Below, piece by piece: positions 24,479 through 35,472 of a DNA stretch of 64,000 nucleotides. The notes below the pieces were generated by a model that searched no databases, was not told where the DNA came from, and saw only the letters and a list, made by a program, of their open reading frames with translations. This DNA is from Circinella minor. Lineage: Eukaryota > Mucoromycota > Mucoromycetes > Mucorales > Lichtheimiaceae. Location: positions 1 through 64,000 of the forward strand of contig JAEPRB010000093.1 in the NCBI GenBank assembly GCA_016758965.1, written 5' to 3'. The position numbers and the translations under genes were made by a program. Every line of letters begins with the position of its first letter. Position 1 is the first letter of the stretch.

Positions 24479-25515
24479 CATGAACAACATCCACCTCCAT
24501 TATTATTACTATAACTTGTTGAAAGATTATTGCTTATATTCACATTCTTTGATTGTTGATCTGCTTGTTGAAATCGATGGTCGTCATGAATCCTATCCTT
24601 AATCCGCTGTGCTCTAGCCAATTGTGCTTCTTGAACCATTTTTAAAAATGCCCCATCTACATTTGCTGCTTCTTTTGCTGATGTCTCCAGAAATGGAATA
24701 CCTAACGAATCAGCAAATTCCTACGTAATATGATTTTATAAGTATTAATATCTAATTTATTCTTCAATAAATTGTAATACAAAATAATACTATATATTGA
24801 TTATTATTATTATTTACCTGACCTTCTGCTTTTGTCACTTCCCTTTCATTCATATCACATTTATTTCCGATCAATAACTTACAAACATCATCTGAAGCAT
24901 ACTTTTCAATATCTCTTAACCAATTTCCGGTATCATTGAATGAATCTCGATTTGTTACGTCATAGACAATAAAAATACCATGAGCTCCTTTATAATAAGA
25001 TGATACAATACTTCGGAATCGTTCTTGACCTGCTGTATCCCACTATTATAAGCATTAGATCAAAGAAATTAAATATATATATATATATTATGTTATTGCG
25101 CAGTCAAATAAAATAAGGTTTTCTCACGATTTGTAGTTTAACTTTTTCCTCTGCAATATTAATAACTTTTTGTCTCTAATGAAAGAAAAAAAAAAGAAGA
25201 GTTTTATTATTTTAAAAAAATGACATTAGATTTTGAATGAATAAAAAAAAAAAGTAAAACGCAAGTTCACATAACACTTACGAAATCAACACCAATAGTA
25301 CCGGCATAGTGTTCGGGATATTTACCATCGGCAAATCGCATGAGTAAACATGTTTTTCCAACACCTGAACTTCCAATAATTAGAAGTTTAAAAAGATAAT
25401 CGCTAATATAAACCAAAAAAAAAAAAAGTTGACACCTGTTAATCGGAAATGGTGTCTTACGTATGCAATATAACACTTCTTTATGCAGCTTAACTCACTG
25501 TTCCACCAGTCTCAT
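24478..25515 (-). CDS. Rab-family small GTPase, Rab1/Ypt1-like
   Basis: Exons (5' to 3'): 25515-25499 (tentative), 25402-25282, 25175-25128, 25042-24818, 24720-24478; 217 residues. All GTPase motifs are present: P-loop GSSGVGKT, switch [20 protein letters not shown] and [29 protein letters not shown] and YYKGAHGI are closest to Rab1/Ypt1, which directs ER-to-Golgi vesicle traffic. However, it has [11 protein letters not shown] instead of the Rab1 strand and a long divergent C-terminal region, so it may be a paralogue. It ends GGGCCS, a double-cysteine prenylation tail with one extra residue. The 17-base first exon (MRLVE) was picked for its ATG and GTGAGT donor and needs RNA support; the other exons are firm. 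Confidence 0.85.
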
Positions 25516-26737
25516 GAATTTGGGAGGAGCAGAAAAAAAAAAGAGGACACAATTTCGGAGTTTACTATGTTCCTGATTCATTTTATTGTTGCCATGGCAA
25601 TAAAAAAATAGGGGGGGATGACCTAGTTGTTTCAAGGGGGGGGGGTTAATATGGCAACAAAAATAAAGTACACATTACAAATTATAGTTTTTTTTTTTTA
25701 TCTTTTATCTATAAGAAAATATAACAAAGAGAAAAGGGATTGTCAACAAATTAAATAATATATAAGTTGCATTGTTGGAAGGAAAGGAAAGTAGAGAAAA
25801 TATCTTACATTGGTACCACCTTTCCTAATATATATCTATATCTATATAACTATTCATCTTGTATGTTGAATACATACATACATATATATATATATACATA
25901 ATACAAAAAAAGGATTTGATTCAACGTGGTAAGTCAGAAATGTATCCAATAATCTAAAAGGAAAAGGATTTTGAAAAGAAACATTTTTTTCTTTTTTGTT
26001 AATGAAGTGGTTACACCAACATGTTTGCTTTATAGTAAATGAACCATGCGCGTGTTATATAGGGGAGAAAATAAAATAAAAAAAAAAAGTACGATACCCG
26101 CGTCAAATTAAGGTAAGTGAGGATAATGAATATTAGAGGATAGAGAAAGGGCTGGGTTAAACATGTAAATTTTTCACTTACAACGATGGAATCCATAGAA
26201 GCTAAACACAAAAATAATGGTACCACACCAGTCCACAAACTTGATGATTACACAAAACACCCAGCACAGTTATAAGATTATATTATTCTCATATTCCCGC
26301 TCATCCTTTTCTTTTTTATGCTTTCAAAAAAAAAAACATATATAAATAACAAAGCCTACTTGTAATTTATTATTTTTCCCTTTCCTTTCCTTACCTTTCC
26401 AACTTCTTTTACTTTTTTTTTTACGGGTTCCCGGCCAATTCCTTTCTTTTCATTTTTTTTTGTGAAATAGTTACTGTTTAACAGTTAAACTTTTCGACTT
26501 AGTTCCCCCTTCCATTTCCCTTTTTTATCATATTTTTTTTCTATTCTTTTTTTTTTTTGCTTGTTCGATACAAATCATTACATATAGCCCGGTGCTGAAA
26601 GAAAGAAAAAAAAAACAATACCTTTTTTTTTTTTTTTTACAACGACAGCAGAGATTGTATTTTTAAACGCATTAATAACAATTATAAAACGAAATTTATT
26701 ACGATATAATATAAAACAACAACAATAACAACAAAAG
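25516..26737. other. Intergenic between divergent Rab and LysM genes
   Basis: Dense in homopolymers (G7-G9 near 25612 and 25636, many T and A runs) and a TATATC/TA repeat near 25833-25900. No gene or RNA was recognised. Confidence 0.45.
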
Positions 26738-28413
26738 ATGCTTTTTAAATCTTTATCATTAACAGCGATTAGTTTGATCGCACTTCAATTCACTGGAAAT
26801 GCTGATGCTTTCCCATCCTTTGCTTCTTTGAGAAACAATTTAGCAATTGTTCATGGTGGTGCTCAAGTGAATAACGTTCCTAGCGCTAATTACGTTTCAG
26901 TCTTTGCTCGTGATGATGAACCTGATGTTGATTTTGAATTGGTTCCCTTTGATATCAAGGGTAAGGTTGTCTCGCTTCGTAAACGTGGTATTTCTGGCTG
27001 TACCATTACCCATACTGGTAAGTTAATCAATTTTTTTTTTTATTTAAGATCAATTTTTGAAAGTTTTAAAAATCGATGTTAAATATTTAATCAATTACTA
27101 TTATTATTATTTTTACAATAGCTCAAAAAGGTGAAACATGTACTCAAATTTCCAAGGATTATGGTATTCCTCGTAGTCAATATTTGAAATTGAATCCTTC
27201 TATTAACAGTGGCTGTACAAACATGTGGGCTGGTGAAACCTATTGTATTAGCAAGAGGGAACAAAGCAAACCCAAAGAGCAAAAGCCCAAGAAAGAGCAA
27301 AAGCCTAAGAAAGAAGAAAAGCCAAAGGAAGTGCCAAAACCAAAGGAAGAAGAAAAGCCTAAGAAAGAAGTTAAATCTTCTAGTTCATCATGCGCTTTCA
27401 AGCATACCGGTAACTAGTGTTCATAATTGAGCTTTGTTTTTCTTTGTAAAATTCCGTTCATAATTAAATGGTTTTAGATATGATAATAACATAGCAACTT
27501 TAAATTTTATTTAGTCACATCGAGCGATACCTGCACTACCGTTTCTAAGCAATACGGTATTGATGTTGATGCATTCAGAGACGCTAACACTTTCATCAAC
27601 AGCGGTTGTACCAACATGATCACAGGAAAAGAAGTTTGTATTCCTGGTGATGGTTACTCTGGTTCTTCTTCTTCATCTGATAATGAATCGAAGGACAAAA
27701 AGGTCAGCGAAAAAACTTCCAACCTTGTCTCCAAGGTTAAACCTGATGGCAATAACAAAAAGGATGATGATGATGAATGGTCTTCATCTGAAACACCTGC
27801 CGATGATAAGAAAGAAGATGACGATAAAAAAGAAGATTCTTCCTCTGGTGGCAACACCGAAAAGCGTAAGCAAATCTACGGAGATGTACCCATGACTTAC
27901 TATTGGATTGCCCAACCCCAAGATTATAACACTGGTGGTAAACAAGTCTCCATCAAAACCTGTGGAGGCAAGACCCTTGGCAAGACTTCTGTCGAATATG
28001 CCGATGCCTTGGTTATGGAAGGTACTGGTCTCCTTGACAACAAGATTGTTAACTTGGGTGCATGCTCTTGCAGCAACTACAACTGTTTCATGGAAGTTGA
28101 CAAGAAGGAAGACCCTTATGGTTTGACTTCTTATGGTAGTGCTTTGCGTCCCTTCATTACTGCCGCAGCCAATGATATTCCAAAGGGTAGCAAGATCTAT
28201 ATCCCTCAATTAGCTGGTTGGAAACTTCCCGGTACCAGCAAGAAGCATAACGGTTGTCTTTTGGTCGATGACCGTGGATGGTCTTTCTCTGGCAAACACA
28301 TTGATTTCTATGTTTATAGCATGGGTAACTATGAATCATTGAATGGTGAACATGGTGTTGAAAGCGTTGACGTCTATGAAGGTGGTAATTGTAAGCTTAT
28401 CAACTACCTTTAA
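26738..28413 (+). CDS. Secreted protein with two LysM modules and a 3D (barrel) domain
   Basis: Three exons: 26738-27017, 27122-27409, 27515-28413; 488 residues. A signal peptide is clear (residues 1-24, ending GNADA). LysM 1 (about 88-136) is in the form CTITHTAQKGETCTQISKDY, with paired Cys and SGCTNMWAGETYCI. LysM 2 (about 183-232) has the same layout with VTSSDTCTTVSKQYGID. A Lys/Pro/Glu repeat links the two modules. After LysM 2 comes a long Ser/Asp/Lys linker with a dibasic EKRK site, then a 3D-type double-psi barrel with LVDDRGWSFSGKHIDFYV (three aspartates). Inference: it binds chitin or peptidoglycan-like glycans at the wall, with the barrel acting on or binding polysaccharide. LysM modules bind N-acetylglucosamine chains; the 3D fold is shared with lytic transglycosylase and expansin-like proteins. 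Catalysis is not shown by the sequence. Confidence 0.9.
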
Positions 28414-29337
28414 TTTCTAATTTATTCAATTTGTTCTATTACTTCTTTATCACCTGTTTCTCCCCCATCTCCTATTATTTTTTTTCCTGTAATTTTTTAC
28501 ACAACATACACACGCGCCTTTCATAAATCTCTGATTTCTCTATCTCAATACAAACACATAAAAATTCCCCTTTTCTTTCGTACAACATAATGAAGCTCTT
28601 TCTTATTTTCTAGTTTTCAGAAAAATAAAATAAACTTGTCATTATCATATCTTTCTTTTTTTATTATTATAATTATTTTCTTCAATGTTCCAAAAAAAAA
28701 AAAGGATTATACATATATCAGATCAATGATCCACTGTCTAATATATAATGCGAAATAACTAATGTTATTTTTTGTTAAAATAATAATAATGATAAAATAA
28801 TTAATTTTCCTCTTTGTTATATAAAGTTATTTACAGTAAATGAAAAAAGATTATCAGCAATGGAATAACAAGAAATATGGTAGTTTTCTCAATGTTCATG
28901 GAAATCCGATAAATCAAAAAAAAAGTAGTAATGCTCCGCTAAGCCTAATTAAGAGTTTTCGTTGTCCGAAAATTTCTATAATAAGTTGAAGTCGTACGCA
29001 AGTTTTGAGTGATTAAACATTTTACGCCATCTAATATTTACTTGAATATATCAGTTAGATGGTTTTTTTTTTTTTGCTCTCCTTTTAAATAAAGTTGTGT
29101 AATTGATATATGTATGTCAATAGTTATGAAATGATTTCCTTTATATATTAGTATATTAAGGAATGATACTTCTTAGCTGAGTTTTGAGAATATATAGGTA
29201 AAAACCAACAGCCCGACCAGGTACAATTAATGCAAATATGGGTCTTTTGAGTAACGTGTTCTTTAATTGCTTTTAAAAAAAGAATAAACAATCATACGTT
29301 TGGAATAAAAGTGACATAAAAAGTCTGTGCATGTTTG

Positions 29338-29386
<49 letters not shown>

Positions 29387-29762
29387 TGTACCTGACAAAT
29401 TCCAAACAAATAGCTTTTTTAGTTGATGTTGCCATGTGATCAATACTTTATTATTAAAAGAGAGAGTAGTATAACTCGTGGAAAAAAAAAAGGAAAAAGA
29501 AATATATATTACAACAAAAGAAGAATAAGAAGAAAAGGAACAAAAAAAAAAGGTATATGTGTATATAATTATAATGTGCGTGGTGTTTTCAGGTTTGGAG
29601 AATATTTTCAAATTAGTAATTGTATCGTGTTACTAGTAGTATATATGTATAGTTGATGGAATGAAATGGAGTGGATGGATTTGAGGAAAAGGAGGAGAAA
29701 GAAGAAGAAAGGTGTAATATGATGTTTTTTTTAGCTTGTTTTCTTATATTATAATATATATT
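28414..29762. other. Intergenic, microsatellites
   Basis: 3' flank of two converging genes. It contains an (AT)n tract followed by (GT)n at about 29338-29381. No gene recognised. Confidence 0.5.
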
Positions 29763-31839
29763 CTAATCCACACAAACTGTTTGTCCAATTGAAGTTGTAA
29801 TGAATTGAGTATCGGGTACATATGATGATGAGGACGATGATGAAGGTGATGGTAACGTAAGTTCACCACCTGTTCGTTGAATATCAATCATTTTCCATGC
29901 TTCTTTAAGTTGTTTAGCAGGTTCTAAATAATGTTCATCAGACATCATAAATGTTCCCCAATGGATACCGATAGATATTCTTGGGCAACCAATATCGTGA
30001 TGAACTTTGACAGCATCTGTAGGACCCATGTGCAAATGTTGCATAAGGATTTCTGGTTTAAAACTTCCGATAGGAATTGCTGCAAGTGTAAATGGAGAAT
30101 ATCGTTCACCAATAGCTTTGAATAACTCGGGACAATAACCTGTGTCACCACTATAATACACAAAAGATGAAACATAAAAGGTTTAGATACACCCCTCTTA
30201 CTTTTCTTTTGTCATTTTACTTTTTTTTTTCACCTTTAATAACTTACCAGAAGAATACACTATTAGATTTTGTTTTAATGACATAACTACACCATAATGT
30301 AGAATTTTTATCGAATAATGTTCGAGAACCACTCCAATGCTATAAAAGAACGATTAACATATTAAAGTTATTTAATTTGAATAAAAATAAAAATAAAAAG
30401 GGACCTGTGTTTGAAATCCAAAAAGTTTCATTTATTTTCTATGTCTTACCATTGCTGGAACACATGCAATTGTTGTATCAAGTTGTTCGGCATGACGAAT
30501 TTCTTGCCACCAATCTAATTCAATTACCTAAAGAAAGTATATAAATATTAGTATATTGATATTATAATGACAAAGATCGACAAGATAGATGAACGCTTCC
30601 TTCTTTTTTTATTCTCAGTAACTTACATTTTCTACACCTCGTTGAACAAACCACTCTCTAAGGCCTAATGGGATATACCATGTCACTGAATTCCCAAGTT
30701 TAAATACCACACTTTCATCTGTATATATATATATATATATATTTGTTAGTTGTGTTTCAGAAAATGTGATATTCACATAATATATAATTCATCCTCTTCA
30801 TCTTACCTAAATGATCAAAATGATCATGCGAAACTAATACCATATCTATATGTGATGCAATTTCATCCAAGGTACAAGGAATAGGCCTTAAACGTTTCGG
30901 ACCAAGATAATCATTGATTGAGCAATTTGTGAACACAGGATCAGTTAATATGGTAATATTATCTATTCGTATCAAGCATGTTGACTGTCTGTTATATTTA
31001 AACTTTTAGTAATCCTAATTTATCTGTCTGTCTCCCCCTCTCAGTCTATTTTTTTCTTCATATCCATACATAAATTCCTTGAATGTTAAGAAAGTTCTTA
31101 CCCAAGCCAAGTAAATGCAACTGACGGTAATGGTCTTGAATCTTTATTCTCACCCAACTGAACCCATGATTCATTTAACCCATTATTACTATCTGGTCGA
31201 GTAAACATCAAATCTAACGACGGTTTGATAACTGGCATTGTCTTTCCCAGTTCCTATTTTATTTTCAAATATGTTCCCAATCAAACTTATTAATAAAACA
31301 TTTTTCATTTGTTATTTGGTGTCGTCAAATATTAAAAGTATATCCCATATATCATTTTAGTTTATTTTTTAACAGTTATTTATTTTACCTCTTCTGATTT
31401 TGGTATACCGTTACCTTTGTAACGACATAACCAAAATAATGCAGTTTGCCACCAGTGTACTTCTTTCCATTGACCAAAAGGATTTACAAATCGTCGTTCA
31501 ACCTTTCGAAGAAAAAAAAAATTGTCAGTCTTTTTTAATAAATAATAGTTGTCAGGGAAACCCATTAAAAAAAAAACCCATTCTCAAATAAAATAAAATA
31601 AAGGAATATATTTTATATACTTTAAGACTAGCAAAACGTTGTTCTGGTTGTTTTAATTGACGTCGTTTATTAATATCTCGAATTCTTACAGCTTCAATGA
31701 GTTCAGCAGTATGTGTACTTTGCAAATAATAATACGCGAACGATGAAGCTGCTACAGCAGCGATTAAACTTGGTATTGTATAAGGGTGGTCGAATGGAAT
31801 AGGAAAATTTGCAAATGAAAGTCGTTTCGCAGTAGCCAT
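29763..31839 (-). CDS. N-acyl-phosphatidylethanolamine-hydrolysing phospholipase D (FMP30-like)
   Basis: Eight exons (5' to 3'): 31839-31621, 31502-31389, 31253-31102, 30988-30807, 30718-30627, 30527-30450, 30339-30248, 30150-29763; 438 residues. The zinc metallo-beta-lactamase signature is VLVSHDHFDHL, with ILTDPVF, the second metal region PAMHWSGSR, GDTGYCPE and IPIGSFKPE as in NAPE-PLD. These enzymes cleave N-acyl-phosphatidylethanolamine to N-acylethanolamine and phosphatidic acid. An N-terminal membrane segment (TIPSLIAAVAASSFAYYYLQ) fits the yeast mitochondrial homologue Fmp30. A C-terminal Pro/Ser-rich segment precedes the end. The residue before GDTGY is Cys because the exon junction reads TG|T. 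Expression and location are inferred from the family only. Confidence 0.92.
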
Positions 31840-32004
31840 ATTATGAGAATTAAAGGGATATATATATAAAATATAAAGAAAAGAGAAAAAAAAAAAAAAG
31901 AAAGAGAGAAAAAAAAAAAAAGGAACAGAGAGAAAAAGAAGTATAAAACGACAGTAATGCTATATTTGAATGAAATAGGTCACATGAAAACACAAACGAT
32001 GGGG

Positions 32005-32120
32005 CTAAGGAAAAGTATCAATATCATTATCAATATTAAATATCTTTTCAATATCTTGATGATTCATATTAAATGTATTAACACAATAGGATTGTAAATT
32101 CCAAATATTTTCTATATATA

Positions 32121-32167
<47 letters not shown>

Positions 32168-32674
32168 CCATTATTATTATAACATATTTTTTACCTGTCC
32201 ATCGATTTACAGCTTCTTTGGCAATGACAGTTACTTTTTCTGTTGTGAAACCATCAAAAAATAAAAAATAATAATAAAAAGTTCAGGGGCTAAAATATAT
32301 AAAAAAGCACTCTTTTTTTTTTTTTTTACCTTTTGTTTTATAAGTTTCAGAATCATTGTTTTGATATTCTTTTAATTCATTTTCAAGTTGTCTTTGTTCT
32401 TTTAATATTTCATTATATTTTTGTAAAATTTCATTTCGTTCATTCTAAAAAAAATAACCCCAAAAAATAGCATTTTTTATGTTCAAAACCCCACCATTTC
32501 TTTTATTTAGCTGACTTTTTATTTTTTTTCTTTACCGATGATTCACGTCCATGTCGGGCTTCTTCAATAGCCTTCTGTAATTCTTCCTTTTTATCACGTT
32601 TACTTTGTACTTGATTTTGTAATTCTTCAAATTTAATACGTTTCTATATAATATAATATAATATAATATCATAT

Positions 32675-32749
<75 letters not shown>

Positions 32750-33231
32750 ATAATCTAATAATGATAATAATAAATTTACTGTATTTGCTGTATTGGATGG
32801 AAATGACCAATAATAATTTGATGTACCAATTTTATCTGTTGTTACTAATCCATCATCCACCAAACTTTGAATAACTTCTTTTACTGATTGTGCAACTATT
32901 TATATAATAAATAATAATCCTTTTTTTTATTTTTACTTATTCTTTTTAGTTATACTTACCAACTCCTTTTTTTGGTCCTATCTTTTCTAATTCTTTTAAT
33001 TGAAAAAAGTCACCCTATACGTAATATTGATTTACAATTTAATATTATTTGAAAATTTTCATTTATTTTTTATCAAAATGAACTACATTCATACAGTTTC
33101 ATGAAAATATTCCAAAAGTCGTTTACGTTTTTCATCATGTGATAAACCTTTCTTTGACTTGCTCTATTTTAATATTAAACATTTAATAGTTTCTAATGAG
33201 CCCTATAAAAGTATTATAAAAATCTTACCAT
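32005..33231 (-). CDS. MND1: Meiotic nuclear division protein 1 homologue
   Basis: Eight exons (5' to 3'): 33231-33229, 33163-33095, 33014-32960, 32895-32780, 32643-32536, 32444-32330, 32239-32195, 32111-32005; 205 residues, the same size as human MND1. The first exon is only the ATG codon. Family hallmarks are [20 protein letters not shown], the winged-helix segment [15 protein letters not shown] and [27 protein letters not shown], a long coiled coil, and [18 protein letters not shown]. Mnd1 pairs with Hop2 in the nucleus and stimulates Dmc1/Rad51 strand exchange in meiosis. Two introns hold microsatellites (listed separately). The frame is intact, which implies retained meiotic function. 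Confidence 0.95.
32120..32167. repeat. (ATT)n microsatellite in an MND1 intron
   Basis: An ATT trinucleotide run of about 15 copies lies wholly within the last MND1 intron. Confidence 0.85.
32646..32770. repeat. Compound microsatellite in an MND1 intron
   Basis: Consecutive ATATA, (TA)n and (CTAT)n tracts fill nearly the whole intron between MND1 exons 4 and 5. The acceptor of exon 5 is at the edge of the repeat. Confidence 0.85.
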
Positions 33232-35472
33232 GAATACAAAGTAACTGGTCAAAAGACGTATAAATTTATGTTATAGGTAGAAGAAAGAAAAATGTACTTA
33301 AATAAAATAAAATAAAAGGTGCATAATAAAGCAAAACAGCTCCGACCATGATCAAACTAAACCAAGTTGATTACTTTTATTATCCAGAATTCAGCAAGTT
33401 TTTCACACATATTTGAAAAGTATATAGTTATTTTTGATTGTAAATAAAAGATATATGTATAAAACATTATTTTAGAAAAGAGAGAACATGATTAGATCTT
33501 TTATATAAATAATAAAAGTCTTTATCATATACAATGGGTCTTTGACAGGTCATACTACATAACAAGAAATTACATGAGTTCTGTTGTAATATATATATGT
33601 ATGTCTCCGGCTATTTACGTAATAAAGATGTTTTATTGATATAAATATTGTCATAGAAAGGACTCATTTTACGTTGAAGACTTCATATTACAAACATTTA
33701 TATTAAGATGACAATAGCTATAGTATACTTCCATTAAAAAAGAAAGTATTCTACTAGCTCTCAGAATACACGATGGCACTCTCATGTACTACAACATGCT
33801 AATCACTGGCTATTGTTGACTCACATAATCATGCTTGAGTAGATACAAAAAGAGTTTTCGAAGGAAAATCGAATCAGTTTTTAATAACTAAAAGAAGTTC
33901 CAATTAAACACAGCATAACACCAAGCCTCCCACTTCTCATACTTGCTCACGGTAAGTATCAGGTAGTATCAGTTGTTGCTCAATATTTTATCTTTCTTTC
34001 TCTCCACTTTATCTTTATGTCAATGGTTCAAATTATTAGTTATTCTAATATAATAATATTACTGTTAATATTATCATTTTTACTCGTTTGTTCTTTCCCT
34101 CCAATTTTTCTATGTTATTTCTTTAACAGCACTATTTCCGATCTTATCTTCTAATATCTTTTATTGTTGTGTATCTCCACTACTTTTGTACTCAATTATA
34201 TAGTGTCAGCGATTTTCTTCTTCCCGTACATACACAATTTATTAATTATATACTGTATATATCTGCAAATATTATACAACGTAATAAGAAATAATATTTT
34301 TGGCACTATTACTATTTTTTAGCTTTATTAAATATAACATCCTTGATGAAGAATTATATGTAGGTTGTAGTTCTTTTATAGTTTAAATTTACTTTAGGTA
34401 AGTTGAAGCGTTCTTCATAAATCATAGTATATAGCTACTTATATTTAAGGTAGATTACTATTGCTATAAAATATGTAAATGGTATTGAATAATTCAATCA
34501 TCCATAGATCAATTATTTAATAATACAGGCACTGTAAGCAGCAAAAAGTGAATAGTTTGAAAAATTACGGCTTTTAGTTTGCAAAATGTGTTCCCTACAT
34601 TGCTTGTTCTGATTTGTTAAATTTAGGGTGAACGTTTTCCCTTGCGTTCCCTTATTTAGCCCCACTTGCGAAAAGTACAGAAATGTGATTACATTTAGCC
34701 GCTCTCTGGATTGGATCAATATGTATAATAAAAAAACAGATAACTCATTTGGCGCAATAAGTATATATGATGAAAATCATGCTCCCTCTATTAAACCAAT
34801 ACCATCCACTCCGTCGTTTGATTGAGAGTGTAGTAGTTTATATTATTGACTAGACTTTTAATTGAGAGATAAAAAGAAATATTACTATCCTTGTACAATC
34901 CTTCATTACATGTACAGTTGGAATTATGGAAAACTATTAGAGAGAATGGATCACACGAAGAAAAGTTTCAAATATGGAATTATTATAGTATATGGCGCTC
35001 GATAAATAATAATTGCCCCAACGCAAAATTAGATCTATCAAGTTTTTTGTGCATATAATCCCAAGAAAAAAATATATCTGTTTTTATTGTTAAATGTGAA
35101 TTTTGTTATCATCATCTACATTGGAACTTGATTTTATTTCCTTATATATATAAATAGTGTCCGAACTAATAATGGATGACAAAAAAATATACATGAATTT
35201 AGGTTATATATCAACATAACAGCACCAAGTGCAATCAACGACACTACGAGATGTGATTCATAATTATCATTAGATTATCCGTTTCTATACCGATCTTTTC
35301 AGTTCGTATGAAGATTAAGCATTATCAATTTCCGTGGGAACATAAAGGGAACTGTCACACAAACAAACTCCATTTCGTTCATCGATTCTCCCAAATCTAT
35401 TCATTTTGTTTTCCTCTTTCTCTTTTTCATTTTTACTTCTTCTGAAAACTAGATACAATTCCTAGAAAGAAA
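33232..35472. other. Intergenic between divergent MND1 and HIBCH genes
   Basis: About 2.2 kb without a supportable gene. A compositionally distinct, GC-richer block at about 34615-34700 has open frames on both strands but no family resemblance; it could be a transposon remnant. Confidence 0.4.

Noticed and set aside
27654..28209. Minus-strand frames opposite the LysM gene
   Set aside because: Shadows of the Ser/Asp/Glu linker coding sequence on the plus strand.
34513..34825. Overlapping 65-68 codon frames on both strands
   Set aside because: No ATG on the plus strand (starts with GTG), no domain, no splice partner found.
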